Assembly: GCA_900756725.1 (NCBI GenBank)
Contig: CAAELJ010000061.1
Location: 1-10,467 of the forward strand
DNA: 10,467 nucleotides
Direction of reading: 5' to 3'
From: an uncultured Collinsella sp.
GTDB lineage: Bacteria; Actinomycetota; Coriobacteriia; Coriobacteriales; Coriobacteriaceae
The notes under the pieces were generated by a model. That model ran no database searches. It saw only the letters and a program-made list of their open reading frames with translations, and was not told the origin of the DNA. Both the position numbers and the translations under genes were made by a program. This document shows, piece by piece, positions 1 through 7,140 of the stretch; position 1 is the first letter of the stretch; each line of letters begins with the position of its first letter.

Positions 1-40
1 AAATGAGTAGTCGTTTAAGTCTGTCCCCAACGACTGCCCA
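1..40. repeat. Partial palindromic dispersed repeat, cut by window start
   Basis: Bases 14-40 match the reverse complement of 5794-5820 with one mismatch. Bases 1-13 match 5818-5830 directly. In the second copy the corresponding left arm is seen, so the full element is an inverted repeat with outer arms TTGGGGACAGACTTAAA and TTTAAGTCTGTCCCCAA around a short centre. Here only the centre and right arm are inside the window. It lies just beyond the terminator of the PTS operon. No ORF is associated with it, so it is probably a REP- or MITE-like non-coding element. Its mobility is unknown. Confidence 0.7.
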
Positions 41-76
41 CAGAATGAGGGTCTCATCGGGGACTAGGTAAATAGC

Positions 77-110
77 AAAAGCCCCCGCGGCCGAAACGGG
101 CCGCGGGGGG
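77..110 (-). terminator. Rho-independent terminator of the PTS operon
   Basis: An 11-bp perfect GC stem (82-92 pairs with 99-109) encloses a 6-base loop. On the minus strand it is followed by TTTTGCTATT. It lies about 20 bases beyond the stop codon of the 6-phospho-beta-glucosidase gene, as expected for the end of the minus-strand operon. The bases after the T-tract are almost identical to those after the arcC terminator at 5959-5992. Confidence 0.9.
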
Positions 111-127
111 CAGCAGACTTGCAAGGG

Positions 128-1582
128 TTAACTCAAGTCCTCGCCATTTGATGCAATGACCTTTTGATACCAGCAGAAGCTGTCCTTTCGGTAGCGATCG
201 AACGTGCCTTTGCCCGCATCATCGGCATCGACATAAACAAAGCCATAGCGCTTCTTCATCTGCCCCGTCGAGGCCGATACCAGATCGATACAGCCCCACG
301 GCGTGTATCCCATCAGGTCAACACCGTCCTCGACAATTGCATCGCGTAGCGCAAGAATATGCCTGCGCAGGTAATCAATATGATACGCATCGTGGACTTT
401 GCCGTCTTCCAGCGCATCGAGTCCGCCCACACCGTTCTCGGCGATAAAGAGCGGAAGATGGTAACGATCGTGGTAGCCGGCAAGCGTCACGCGCAAACCC
501 AGCGCATCGATCTGCCATTTCCAGGCAGTCTCTTTATCCTTGAGGTACGGATTGCGCAGCGTCGGGAACACGTTGCCCTCCGCCTTCTCAGCGATCACCT
601 GGTCATCGGCGCACACCAAGCGCGAGCAATAGTACGAGAACGAAATGAAGTCGACGGTATGCTCGGCCAGATACTCCGTATCGCCCGGCTCAAAGGGCAC
701 GTGAACACCCTCTTTCTCGAGCGCACGCAGCTTCCAAGTAGGATAGGCGCCCGCAGCCATCACGTCAGTGTAGAAGTAGCGGCCGCGGTCCTCCTCATAC
801 GCAAGCCATACGTCCTCGGGCGCACAACGGTACGGATAGGTCGCACCGGCAGCGATCATGCAACCCACCTTGTTTGCGGGATCGATCTTGTGCAGGATCT
901 CGACAGCGCGAGCGCTCGCCATAAACATATGGTGCGAGAACGCCGCGGTCACGGCTGCACGGTCACGCTCATCCTCGAGCGTGACGCCCGCGTTGAGATA
1001 GGACAGCGCCACGCTGTTGATCTCGTTGAAGGTGAGCCAATAACGCACGAGGCCCTGGTACGCACGTCCGACGGTCTCGACGTAGTGCGCATACCGCTCG
1101 ATCATCTCTCGGCTTTGCCATCCACCATAACGCTCGACCAGAGCCAACGGATAGTCGTAGTGCGACAGCGTCACGAGCGGCTCGATTCCGTGCTCGCGCA
1201 GCGCCTCGAATACCTGACGGTAAAACTCCAAGCCCTCACCGTTGGGCTCGGCCTCCATCCCTGTGGGAAAAATACGGCTCCAACAAATTGAAAGACGCAG
1301 GCACTTAAAGCCCATCTCAGCAAAGAGCTCGACGTCCTCGCGCCAATGATGGAAGAAGTCGTTGCCCCAACGGCATGGATACAGCCTGTCCGGATCATCC
1401 ACGGACTTTTGCCTGCCAAACATCACATCCCAGCGGTCGGGACCCTGTGGAATCAGGTCGGAGTGCGACATACCGCGGCCGCCCTCGTTCCAGCCCCCTT
1501 CGGCCTGGTTGGCAGCGAGCGCGCCGCCCCACAAAAAGCCCTCGGGCATACCGGCAGCAGACGTTCTGTCAAAGTAACCCAT
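128..1582 (-). CDS. GH1 6-phospho-beta-glucosidase
   Basis: This 484-residue protein has the normal length for glycoside hydrolase family 1. It should hydrolyse the 6-phosphorylated beta-glucoside delivered by the PTS, giving glucose-6-phosphate plus the aglycone or glucose in the cytoplasm. Visible motifs are the N-terminal FLWGGALAANQAEGG (residues 16-30), TFNEIN with acid/base Glu187, and IAENG with nucleophile Glu382. The segment SASTGQMKKRYGF near residues 436-448 places Ser438, Lys444 and Tyr446 with the spacing of the phosphate-binding Ser-Lys-Tyr of 6-phospho enzymes, so a plain beta-glucosidase is unlikely. The ATG follows the EIIC stop codon by one base. An AAGGA inside the end of the EIIC gene, 11 bases upstream, suggests translational coupling. 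It is the last gene of the operon. LicH- or BglA-type naming fits, but the exact substrate is not visible. Confidence 0.95.
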   Translation of the reverse strand: MGYFDRTSAAGMPEGFLWGGALAANQAEGGWNEGGRGMSHSDLIPQGPDRWDVMFGRQKSVDDPDRLYPCRWGNDFFHHWREDVELFAEMGFKCLRLSICWSRIFPTGMEAEPNGEGLEFYRQVFEALREHGIEPLVTLSHYDYPLALVERYGGWQSREMIERYAHYVETVGRAYQGLVRYWLTFNEINSVALSYLNAGVTLEDERDRAAVTAAFSHHMFMASARAVEILHKIDPANKVGCMIAAGATYPYRCAPEDVWLAYEEDRGRYFYTDVMAAGAYPTWKLRALEKEGVHVPFEPGDTEYLAEHTVDFISFSYYCSRLVCADDQVIAEKAEGNVFPTLRNPYLKDKETAWKWQIDALGLRVTLAGYHDRYHLPLFIAENGVGGLDALEDGKVHDAYHIDYLRRHILALRDAIVEDGVDLMGYTPWGCIDLVSASTGQMKKRYGFVYVDADDAGKGTFDRYRKDSFCWYQKVIASNGEDLS

Positions 1583-1583
1583 G

Positions 1584-2933
1584 CTACTCAGTATCCTTGG
1601 CAGAAGCTGCCGCGGCGTTCTCCTGCTCCTGTGCCAGGAGCTGGTTGTCGTACACCTTAAAGAACGGGTACCAGACCACAGCCATGACCACGATCAAAAC
1701 GATCGTAAATACCCAGATACGCGGGTCGAGGCACTGGATAAAGCCCTGAACGAAGATGGGGAACGTGCCGCTCACCAAGATGTAGAAGTTAGAGACAAGA
1801 CCCAGTGAGATTGCACCCCAATACAGCAGGGCCGAAATCATACCGCCCAGCACAAACGGAATCATGAGGATCGGGTTGAAGATGATGGGTGCGCCAAAGA
1901 TCGCGGGCTCGGAGATACGGAAGAAGCTCGGCACGATCGATGCCTTGCCAAATGCCTTGAGCTGCTGCGACTTTGCCTTAAACGCGCAGAGCGCCACAAA
2001 AGAGAACGTATTGCCCGTGCCGCCGATGAGGTTGATGACCATCGACATGAGTACCGGGTGGAACTCAAGCGGCTGCCCAGCAGCGTAGAGCGAGGCGTTG
2101 GCAGCAAAGGCGGCAAGCGTGACCGGGGCGGTGATGGGCATCACGATCATGTTGCCGTGGACGCCAAAGCACCAAAACAGCAGCGTCATGAAGCAGATAA
2201 GCAGTGCGCCGGGCACAGAGTCAACTGCGACGGAAAGCGGGGCAGCGAGCAGCTTCTCGATAACCGAGGGGATGGACAGCGTGGGATCGATCATCTGGAT
2301 CAGCAGGTTGCCGCCAAAGAAGATGAGGATGTTGGCGAGCATAGGTACGATGGCGCCAAAGGTTTCGGACAAAAACGGCGGCACGCCATCGGGCATCTTG
2401 ATGGTGATGCCCTTGGTCTGGCAGAAGCGCGTGACCTCGACGGAGACCAAGGCAACGATGATGGCGGTAAACAGGCCCTGCGCACCCAGATAGGTGCAGG
2501 GGACCGCCTGGAGCACGGACTCGTCAGCAAGCTGGTAGTAGGACGACGGCGCCGCGGCGATCAGGAACATCACCAGCGAGGTCATGCCGGCGTTAAGCTT
2601 GGGCATCTTGTAGGTGCCCGCCAGGTTATAGGCGATTGCGAACGTCACGATCACCGACAGTATGCCCATCGTCATATTGAAGGGGATGAGCAGCGTGAGC
2701 TTATTGGCCGTCGCAAAATCGAGCCAAGGGCCAAAGACGGACCAGAACCCGCCCTGCGCCACCAGGTCGGCCGTGACCGGCGGGTTGGCAAGGATCATAA
2801 AGACGGCAGATACCAAGATGAAGCTGATCGCGCTCATAAAGCCCTTTTGCATGGAGGCAAAGTGGCGCTCGGTGCCGCAGAAATTGGCGATAGGGGTCAG
2901 TTTTTCCTGAAGCAGGGTCATGAACTTTTCCAT
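1584..2933 (-). CDS. PTS EIIC permease, lactose/cellobiose family
   Basis: This 449-residue, strongly hydrophobic membrane protein has about ten transmembrane segments and the usual length for CelB/LicC-type EIIC permeases. It forms the sugar channel and passes phosphate from EIIB to the incoming disaccharide. Family marks are PDGVPPFLSETF (181-192), the FGVHGN motif (256-261) and RISEPAIFGAPIIFNP (339-354). The last holds the conserved E-P-x-x-F-G-x-P segment with Glu342 near the substrate. The C-terminus after residue 430 is a short Gln/Glu/Ala-rich cytoplasmic tail. The start is supported by TAGGAGG, which overlaps the EIIB stop codon, 5 bases before the ATG. No EIIA or EIIB domain is fused; both are separate genes upstream. 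The sugar is probably cellobiose or another beta-glucan disaccharide, inferred from the family and the GH1 partner. Confidence 0.95.
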   Translation of the reverse strand: MEKFMTLLQEKLTPIANFCGTERHFASMQKGFMSAISFILVSAVFMILANPPVTADLVAQGGFWSVFGPWLDFATANKLTLLIPFNMTMGILSVIVTFAIAYNLAGTYKMPKLNAGMTSLVMFLIAAAPSSYYQLADESVLQAVPCTYLGAQGLFTAIIVALVSVEVTRFCQTKGITIKMPDGVPPFLSETFGAIVPMLANILIFFGGNLLIQMIDPTLSIPSVIEKLLAAPLSVAVDSVPGALLICFMTLLFWCFGVHGNMIVMPITAPVTLAAFAANASLYAAGQPLEFHPVLMSMVINLIGGTGNTFSFVALCAFKAKSQQLKAFGKASIVPSFFRISEPAIFGAPIIFNPILMIPFVLGGMISALLYWGAISLGLVSNFYILVSGTFPIFVQGFIQCLDPRIWVFTIVLIVVMAVVWYPFFKVYDNQLLAQEQENAAAASAKDTE

Positions 2934-2942
2934 GGTTGCCTC

Positions 2943-3236
2943 CTAACCCAACAGCGACTGGGCGAGTGCCAGCACGTTGGCGGCGTTGCCCATGCCGTAG
3001 TCCTGTGCGGGGATGACCGCGGTCGGCTTACCGCTCCCCTGCTTGACGGTGTTGAGCTGGTAGGACACCTGCGGCCCCAAGAGCAGCACGTCATAATTGG
3101 CGCACGTCTCCTGATACTCGCCGATACCCACCGCATCGATATCGAGCTCGATGCCGTTTTGCTCCGCATATTTCTCGAGTTTCTTCATCAGAATGCTTGT
3201 AGACAGACCAGCTGCGCAAACAAGAAGGATCTTCAT
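2943..3236 (-). CDS. PTS EIIB, lactose/cellobiose family
   Basis: This 97-residue cytoplasmic protein has the normal size of a stand-alone CelA/LicB-type EIIB. It begins MKILLVCAAGLSTS, where Cys7 in the loop after the first beta strand is the phosphorylated residue; Ser and Thr after it form the phosphate-binding loop. It takes phosphate from EIIA and gives it to the sugar held by EIIC. An in-frame ATG six codons upstream (3254) is less likely: it has no ribosome binding site, whereas GAAGGGA lies about 8 bases before the ATG at 3236. The EIIB family also normally starts directly at this first beta strand. The stop codon overlaps the ribosome binding site of the EIIC gene, so the two are probably translated together. 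Confidence 0.93.
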   Translation of the reverse strand: MKILLVCAAGLSTSILMKKLEKYAEQNGIELDIDAVGIGEYQETCANYDVLLLGPQVSYQLNTVKQGSGKPTAVIPAQDYGMGNAANVLALAQSLLG

Positions 3237-3282
3237 AAGGGATTCCCTTCGCATTGATTGGTTGGATAGTCACCGCACGCCG

Positions 3283-3609
3283 CTAGGCGTTCTTGGTTGC
3301 AGTGCGCTCATATAGGCAGATCAGCTCCTGCACGAGCTCCTGAGCAAGCATGGAGCACATGAGGTGGTCCTGAGCATGGACCAGCAACACATCCACCGAC
3401 AGATGCTCGCCCGCTGCCTCAGTCGAAAGCAGCTGCGTTTGGATGTGGTGAGCCTTGATTCCCGCATCCTTTGACTGCTTCATGAGTTTGGCGGCGGCGT
3501 CAAAATCCCCCGCTTTTGCCTTTTCAAGGGCTTCGAAGGCAAGGCTGCGTGCCTCTCCCGCTGCAGCGACCAGCTGAAACGAAACCATCTCGGTTCCCTG
3601 ATCGTCCAT
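3283..3609 (-). CDS. PTS EIIA, lactose/cellobiose family
   Basis: This 108-residue three-helix EIIA of the lactose/cellobiose type accepts phosphate from HPr and donates it to EIIB. The signature is LLVHAQDHLM (residues 75-84), in which His78 is the phosphorylated histidine and Asp81 corresponds to the metal-binding Asp of trimeric LacA-type EIIA. AHHIQTQLLSTEAAGE (53-68) is the second conserved segment. Length and motif spacing are normal. The start is supported by GAGGAGA about 7 bases before the ATG. It is the first structural gene after the regulator. The 119-base gap upstream contains an imperfect stem-loop that could be regulatory. The gap of 46 bases to EIIB is the largest among the structural genes. 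Confidence 0.93.
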   Translation of the reverse strand: MDDQGTEMVSFQLVAAAGEARSLAFEALEKAKAGDFDAAAKLMKQSKDAGIKAHHIQTQLLSTEAAGEHLSVDVLLVHAQDHLMCSMLAQELVQELICLYERTATKNA

Positions 3610-3670
3610 AACGGTCTCCTCTCCCGTGATGTTTGGTTTGTACTTGAATATTCGAAACGCCTATCTCCCG

Positions 3671-3697
3671 CCCGCAATCCTCGAGGTTTATTGCAGG
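3671..3697 (-). promoter_or_regulatory. Stem-loop between regulator gene and EIIA
   Basis: In the 119-base gap between the regulator stop codon and the EIIA start, 3671-3678 pairs with 3690-3697 (8 pairs, one G-U on the minus-strand transcript). The loop contains the palindrome CCTCGAGG. No T-tract follows, so it is not a standard terminator. It could be an operator, an RNA antiterminator-like target or a processing site for the regulator encoded just upstream. The structure is seen in the sequence; the role is inference. Confidence 0.35.
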
Positions 3698-3728
3698 TAG
3701 ACTGACAGGGTCATCGACAAAAGAAGTC

Positions 3729-5624
3729 TTAAGCCGTATGCGCTTGCACAAGCGCCATCAGCTCATGCCAGGACCGGCGCTCGCGTAGGCGCTCGACCCC
3801 CTGGCGGTCCATAAAGATCTCGGCGAGCAGTGAGCTCAAGATCCGCGCCTCATCGCCGCCCGACCGGGCAAACGACACCATAAAGACGATATCGACCTCA
3901 TGGCCGTATTCGTCCCAAAGAATGGGATGTTCGAGCAGGCCCACGGTAACAAAGGCCTCGGCGCTCAAGGGATGCATCCCATGGGGCATGGCTACCCCAT
4001 TGCCAAACGAGGTGGCACTCGCGCTCTCGCGCTCGGCGACCTCTTGGGCAAACTGGGCATCGACACGGCCGCTCTCGACGGCGCGCTCGGAGAGATATCG
4101 GAGAACGGCCTGCTTCGACGACGCCTCAACGCGGTTGAAGAACAGGGCACGGCTAAAGAAAGAGCTCACGGAGTCCGATTGCGCAGTGTCGTCGCTCAGC
4201 ACCTTGCGGATAGCGTTGACATCGCTCGTCTCCAAGAAGAAATCGGCCTCGCGGACGGGCACGGGCAACTTGACGTTGAGCGGCACCGTTGTGAACACGT
4301 AGTCGATGTGCGAAAAATCGAACGTTCCCACGCGGGCGACATCGCATGTCTCAATCGAATCGATATACATGCCAAACTGCTTGCGGTACTGGTGCTCGAG
4401 CATACGGGCGCTTCCCGCTCCCGAGGCGCACACGATCAGGATGCGCTTGCGACGCGGCTGGTCGGCTTGCTGCTCGAGGGCCAGGGCAAATGCCATGGCG
4501 ATGTAGCCGAGCTCTTCATCAGAGGGCTGGCTGCCAAAATGACGCTCGAGCACCTGCGAGGTGCCAGCTGCCATCGAATAGGCCAACGGAAACCTCGTCT
4601 TGATATCGGGCAGCATGGGGTTATCCATATGCATGTGATATTCAAGGCGATAGCCCAGAGGGCCGATATGCCGAGCAAGGTTCATGCGAAGTTCAAGATC
4701 GCCGCTAAAGTCAAACCTAAACTCATCGTTGACCGCACGTACCATCTCGGAAGCAATCTCCCACATCTCGTCCGAGATAACGGCAGAGCCCTTCTCGGGC
4801 ACGCCCGTGCCCCTACCGAGCAAATGGATTGCGATAAAGGCAACCTCTTCTCGGGGCATGCTCACGCCCAGGGCATCCTTGATGTTTGCGGCAATCTGGA
4901 AAGCCGCGGCGTATTCGCGCGTTCCCTCCAGTTTTTGAACGTCCGATTCTGCAGCTGGGACATAGCAGCCCTGCTCGATGCGGCCAAGAGCAATGTAAAG
5001 ATGCATGATGAGATTGCGGGATGCCAGCGAGCTCACCGTGACGGGCGAGGCCGTCAGGGCATCGTCCACACATGCGGCGATGGCCCGCAGGCGCTCGGCG
5101 AGCTTTGCATCGTCGGTGTCGGGCAACACGGGCCTCACCAGCGAGGCCAGGCACAGGCGCCGTTGTGACTCCCCGCCCGCAACGCGGATTCCGTAGCGTG
5201 GGCGCTTTTCGAGCGTTAAGTCAAATTGGGCGAGTTTCTGCTCTACCAGACGCATGTCATTGGACAGAGTCCGCGCCGAAACGTAGAGTAAATCCGCATA
5301 CTCCTCAATCGTCACCCACTGGGACCGCATGAGGAGGTCGTTAAGAAGGAAGGACACACGGCCATCGCGCGTATCAGGAATGCCCGGATGGGCCAGAGCC
5401 GCACCGTCTAGCAAGCGAGCAAGCTCATCTGCACGTGCAACATCGATACGATACTGCCCCTTGCTGCCAACGATGCGTGCAACCCCTGCAAGGCTGTCGT
5501 TTGCGCGATGGATATAGTTTCTCACGGCGCGCTCGCTTACCTCGAGACGCTTGGCAAGTACCGCGACAGCGACAGGCTGAGCGTCCTCGATCATATTTAC
5601 AAGCTGCTTGACGCGAGCATCCAT
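3729..5624 (-). CDS. LicR/BglG-type PTS-regulated transcription activator
   Basis: This 631-residue multidomain regulator has the usual length of LicR/MtlR-type activators. Two N-terminal winged-helix HTH segments lie at about 1-60 and 90-150 (ERAVRNYIHRAN and SARTLSNDMRLV look like recognition helices). PRD1 (about 175-280) carries His208 and His267. PRD2 (about 290-390) carries His319 in ARHIGPLGYR, but Ala378 stands where the second histidine is expected. An EIIB-like domain starts at about 394 with ILIVCASGAGSARM (Cys399). A fructose/mannitol-type EIIA domain fills about 485-631, with His548 in GVAMPHGM. Phosphorylation of these sites by PTS proteins should set its activity according to sugar flux. 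Two HTH domains and DNA-type architecture favour a DNA-binding activator over an RNA antiterminator. The start has a strong AAAGGAGGAGG 4 bases before the ATG. It heads the operon and probably activates the genes behind it. Confidence 0.93.
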   Translation of the reverse strand: MDARVKQLVNMIEDAQPVAVAVLAKRLEVSERAVRNYIHRANDSLAGVARIVGSKGQYRIDVARADELARLLDGAALAHPGIPDTRDGRVSFLLNDLLMRSQWVTIEEYADLLYVSARTLSNDMRLVEQKLAQFDLTLEKRPRYGIRVAGGESQRRLCLASLVRPVLPDTDDAKLAERLRAIAACVDDALTASPVTVSSLASRNLIMHLYIALGRIEQGCYVPAAESDVQKLEGTREYAAAFQIAANIKDALGVSMPREEVAFIAIHLLGRGTGVPEKGSAVISDEMWEIASEMVRAVNDEFRFDFSGDLELRMNLARHIGPLGYRLEYHMHMDNPMLPDIKTRFPLAYSMAAGTSQVLERHFGSQPSDEELGYIAMAFALALEQQADQPRRKRILIVCASGAGSARMLEHQYRKQFGMYIDSIETCDVARVGTFDFSHIDYVFTTVPLNVKLPVPVREADFFLETSDVNAIRKVLSDDTAQSDSVSSFFSRALFFNRVEASSKQAVLRYLSERAVESGRVDAQFAQEVAERESASATSFGNGVAMPHGMHPLSAEAFVTVGLLEHPILWDEYGHEVDIVFMVSFARSGGDEARILSSLLAEIFMDRQGVERLRERRSWHELMALVQAHTA

Positions 5625-5793
5625 GTCCTCCTCCTTTCCCTGCGTCTAGTCTAACGCGGTAAAGAATGACACTCCACGTCGCGCTCGTTCCGCCAACTCG
5701 GAACAGGTTGCGGGGAGTCCAGCTGAGCTATGGAGAGCCTGGGGAGAGGGCCCGAAGGCAATGCGTCGGTGTGGGATGCGCCTTCCCAGCCAT

Positions 5794-5876
5794 TGGGCAG
5801 TCATTGGGGACAGACTTAAATGAGTAGTCGTTGTGAACGTTGTTGTTTGACTAGTCGTTTAAGAACGTCCCCAATG
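5794..5876. repeat. Palindromic dispersed repeat upstream of the regulator gene
   Basis: CATTGGGGAC at 5802-5811 is the exact inverse of GTCCCCAATG at 5867-5876. The pairing continues imperfectly inward: 5804-5829 against 5849-5874, both ending in a TAGTC-type core. The reverse complement of 5794-5820 recurs at 14-40 with one mismatch, and 5818-5830 recurs at 1-13. The copy here has an extra segment between the arms. It sits in a 433-base gene-free stretch between the regulator and arcC. The leftmost part of that stretch (5640-5790) shows only a poor promoter candidate for the regulator and no other recognisable element. Confidence 0.75.
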
Positions 5877-5882
5877 GCTATT

Positions 5883-5950
5883 AAGGACTGTCCCAAGCTG
5901 CCGGCAGGAAAGGACCGTCCCCAAGTGCCGGGTTTGTCCCCAATGACTAG
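5883..5950. repeat. Degenerate tandem GTCCCCAA modules
   Basis: Two near-identical units beginning AAGGAC and carrying GTCCC(C)AAG followed by TGCCGG start at 5883 and 5910. A third GTCCCCAATGACTAG follows at 5935-5949 and runs straight into the arcC terminator. The modules resemble the arms of the palindrome at 5794-5876, so the stretch looks like partial or nested copies of one repeat family. No coding content is seen. Confidence 0.55.
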
Positions 5951-5958
5951 GTGAATAG

Positions 5959-5992
5959 CAAAAGCCCCGCAGTCGGAGCGGACTGCGGGGCT
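5959..5992 (-). terminator. Rho-independent terminator of arcC
   Basis: A perfect 11-bp stem (5964-5974 with 5981-5991), extended by an A-T pair at the base, closes a 6-base loop. On the minus strand it is followed by TTTTGCTATT. It lies about 65 bases past the arcC stop codon. GACTAGGTGAATAGCAAAAG next to it recurs with one mismatch beside the PTS-operon terminator (63-82). Confidence 0.9.
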
Positions 5993-6011
5993 CATGAAGA
6001 GAGGCTAGTTT

Positions 6012-6035
6012 GTGGGCGCTTTGCCTGGCGCCCAC
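6012..6035 (-). other. Second hairpin in the arcC 3' UTR
   Basis: GTGGGCGC (6012-6019) pairs perfectly with GCGCCCAC (6028-6035) around an 8-base loop, between the arcC stop codon and the terminator. It has no T-tract and so is unlikely to terminate on its own. It may stabilise the 3' end of the message. The structure is clear, the role is inferred. Confidence 0.5.
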
Positions 6036-6057
6036 GAGAGAGGCAACGGAGTAGAGG

Positions 6058-7020
6058 CTACTCGTGGATGCGGGTACCGGAGAGGCCGGCCATGGTCTCG
6101 GCGGCCTTGTCCAGAGCGCCGATGATGCAGGTGCGGCCCTTGCGGGAGCGGGCGAACTTGATGGCAGCGCGGACCTTGGGCTCCATGGAACCCTTGCCGA
6201 ACTGGCCCTCGTCGGCCAGGCGCTCGGCCTCGTCGGCGGTGAGGTCCTCGAGCTCCTCCTGGTTGGGCTTGCCGAAGTTGATGGCGACATGCTCAACGGC
6301 GGTCAGCAGGAACAGGACGTCGGCGTCGCAGTCCTCGGCCAGCAGCTCGCCGCCCAGGTCCTTGTCGATGACGGCGGGAACGCCCTTGTAGCAGCCCTTG
6401 TTCTCGTAGTCGCGGACGACGGGGATGCCTCCGCCACCGCAGGCGATGACGATGAACTCGTTGTCGAGCAGGTTGAGGATGGAGTCGGCCTCGACGATCT
6501 TCTTGGGATCGGGGGAGGCGACGACGCGACGCCAGCCGCGGCCGGAATCCTCGACGAAGACCTTGGAGGGGTCCTCGGCCATGAACTCCTTGGCCTGCTC
6601 CTCGGTGTAGAAGGGGCCGATCGGCTTGGTCGGGTTCTTGAACGCGGGATCGTCGGGATCGCACTCGATCTGGGTGACGACGGTGGCGGCGTGCCAACGC
6701 TTATAGCGCTTGTGCATCTCGCGGCCAATGCCCTGCTGCAGGTGATAGCCGATGTAGCCCTGGGACATGGCGCCGCACTCGGGCAGCGGCATCTCGGGGG
6801 TGCCGATGGCGTCGTGGGCAGCGGCGAAGGCGTTCTGGATCATGCCGACCTGCGGGCCGTTGCCGTGGGTGATGATGATCTCGTTGCCCTGCTCGATGAG
6901 GCCGAGGAGAGCGTGGGCGGTGTTGCTCACGGCCTCGATCTGCTCGACGGGGTTGTTGCCGAGGGCGTTGCCGCCGAGGGCGACGACAATACGATCGGGC
7001 TTACCAAGAGGCTTAGACAT
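6058..7020 (-). CDS. arcC: Carbamate kinase
   Basis: The 320-residue protein catalyses the reversible transfer of phosphate between carbamoyl phosphate and ADP, usually making ATP as the last step of arginine, agmatine or purine-derived ureide breakdown in the cytoplasm. Family motifs are VALGGNALG (13-21), THGNGPQVG (51-59), ACGGGGIPVV (193-202), VIDKDL with Lys220 and Asp221 (217-222), and QFGKGSMEPK (273-282). Length is normal for carbamate kinases. A start 12 codons upstream (7056) is possible, but the ATG at 7020 has AAAGGA about 8 bases before it and family members begin close to the VALGGNALG strand. It appears to be transcribed alone: the next gene downstream is the PTS regulator beyond a terminator, and the gene upstream points the other way. 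No arginine deiminase or ornithine carbamoyltransferase lies in the window, so its pathway is not shown by context. Confidence 0.96.
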   Translation of the reverse strand: MSKPLGKPDRIVVALGGNALGNNPVEQIEAVSNTAHALLGLIEQGNEIIITHGNGPQVGMIQNAFAAAHDAIGTPEMPLPECGAMSQGYIGYHLQQGIGREMHKRYKRWHAATVVTQIECDPDDPAFKNPTKPIGPFYTEEQAKEFMAEDPSKVFVEDSGRGWRRVVASPDPKKIVEADSILNLLDNEFIVIACGGGGIPVVRDYENKGCYKGVPAVIDKDLGGELLAEDCDADVLFLLTAVEHVAINFGKPNQEELEDLTADEAERLADEGQFGKGSMEPKVRAAIKFARSRKGRTCIIGALDKAAETMAGLSGTRIHE

Positions 7021-7060
7021 TGCTGAAATCCTTTCTGTAAAAGGTCTACAACCCATTAAT

Positions 7061-7087
7061 AACCCGCGTCCGTGCGATACGCGAGTT
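7061..7087 (-). promoter_or_regulatory. 5'-UTR hairpin upstream of arcC
   Basis: AACCCGCGT (7061-7069) pairs with ACGCGAGTT (7079-7087) with a single mismatch around a 9-base loop. It lies about 40 bases before the arcC start codon, downstream of the candidate promoter at 7107-7135, so it would be transcribed in the leader. It may affect message stability or translation. It does not cover the ribosome binding site. Confidence 0.35.
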
Positions 7088-7106
7088 TATTAAGGTTTAT
7101 ATTCTC

Positions 7107-7135
7107 TTTATCGCTCATTTTATTCATTTTGAAAA
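7107..7135 (-). promoter_or_regulatory. Candidate promoter of arcC
   Basis: On the minus strand, TTTTCA (7130-7135) and GATAAA (7107-7112) are separated by 17 bases. Each matches four of six positions of the housekeeping -35 and -10 consensus. The surrounding sequence is markedly AT-rich. The predicted start would give a leader of about 80 bases. This is a by-eye match only. Confidence 0.35.
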
Positions 7136-7140
7136 CAGTT

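Noticed and set aside
359..1291. Plus-strand 310-codon open frame
   Set aside because: It lies wholly opposite the GH1 gene, which has intact catalytic motifs, and has no ribosome binding site or recognisable motif.
3237..3254. Six-codon longer N-terminus of EIIB
   Set aside because: There is no ribosome binding site before 3254, while the start at 3236 has GAAGGGA at good spacing and fits the family N-terminus.
2058..3257. Plus-strand 399-codon open frame
   Set aside because: It is antisense to EIIC and EIIB. It is rich in Asp, Gly, His and Arg, as reverse complements of GC-rich membrane protein genes are, and has no family motif.
3671..3697. Intrinsic terminator or classical BglG-type antiterminator
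   Set aside because: There is no T-tract and no overlapping terminator hairpin, and the regulator has HTH domains rather than an RNA-binding CAT domain.
3900..5168. Plus-strand 422-codon open frame
   Set aside because: It is antisense to the LicR-type regulator, whose domains are all intact, and is His/Arg/Gly-rich without motifs.
6064..7026. Plus-strand 320-codon open frame
   Set aside because: It is an almost exact antisense mirror of arcC, with Gly/Leu/Asp/Val-rich low-complexity translation produced by codon bias.
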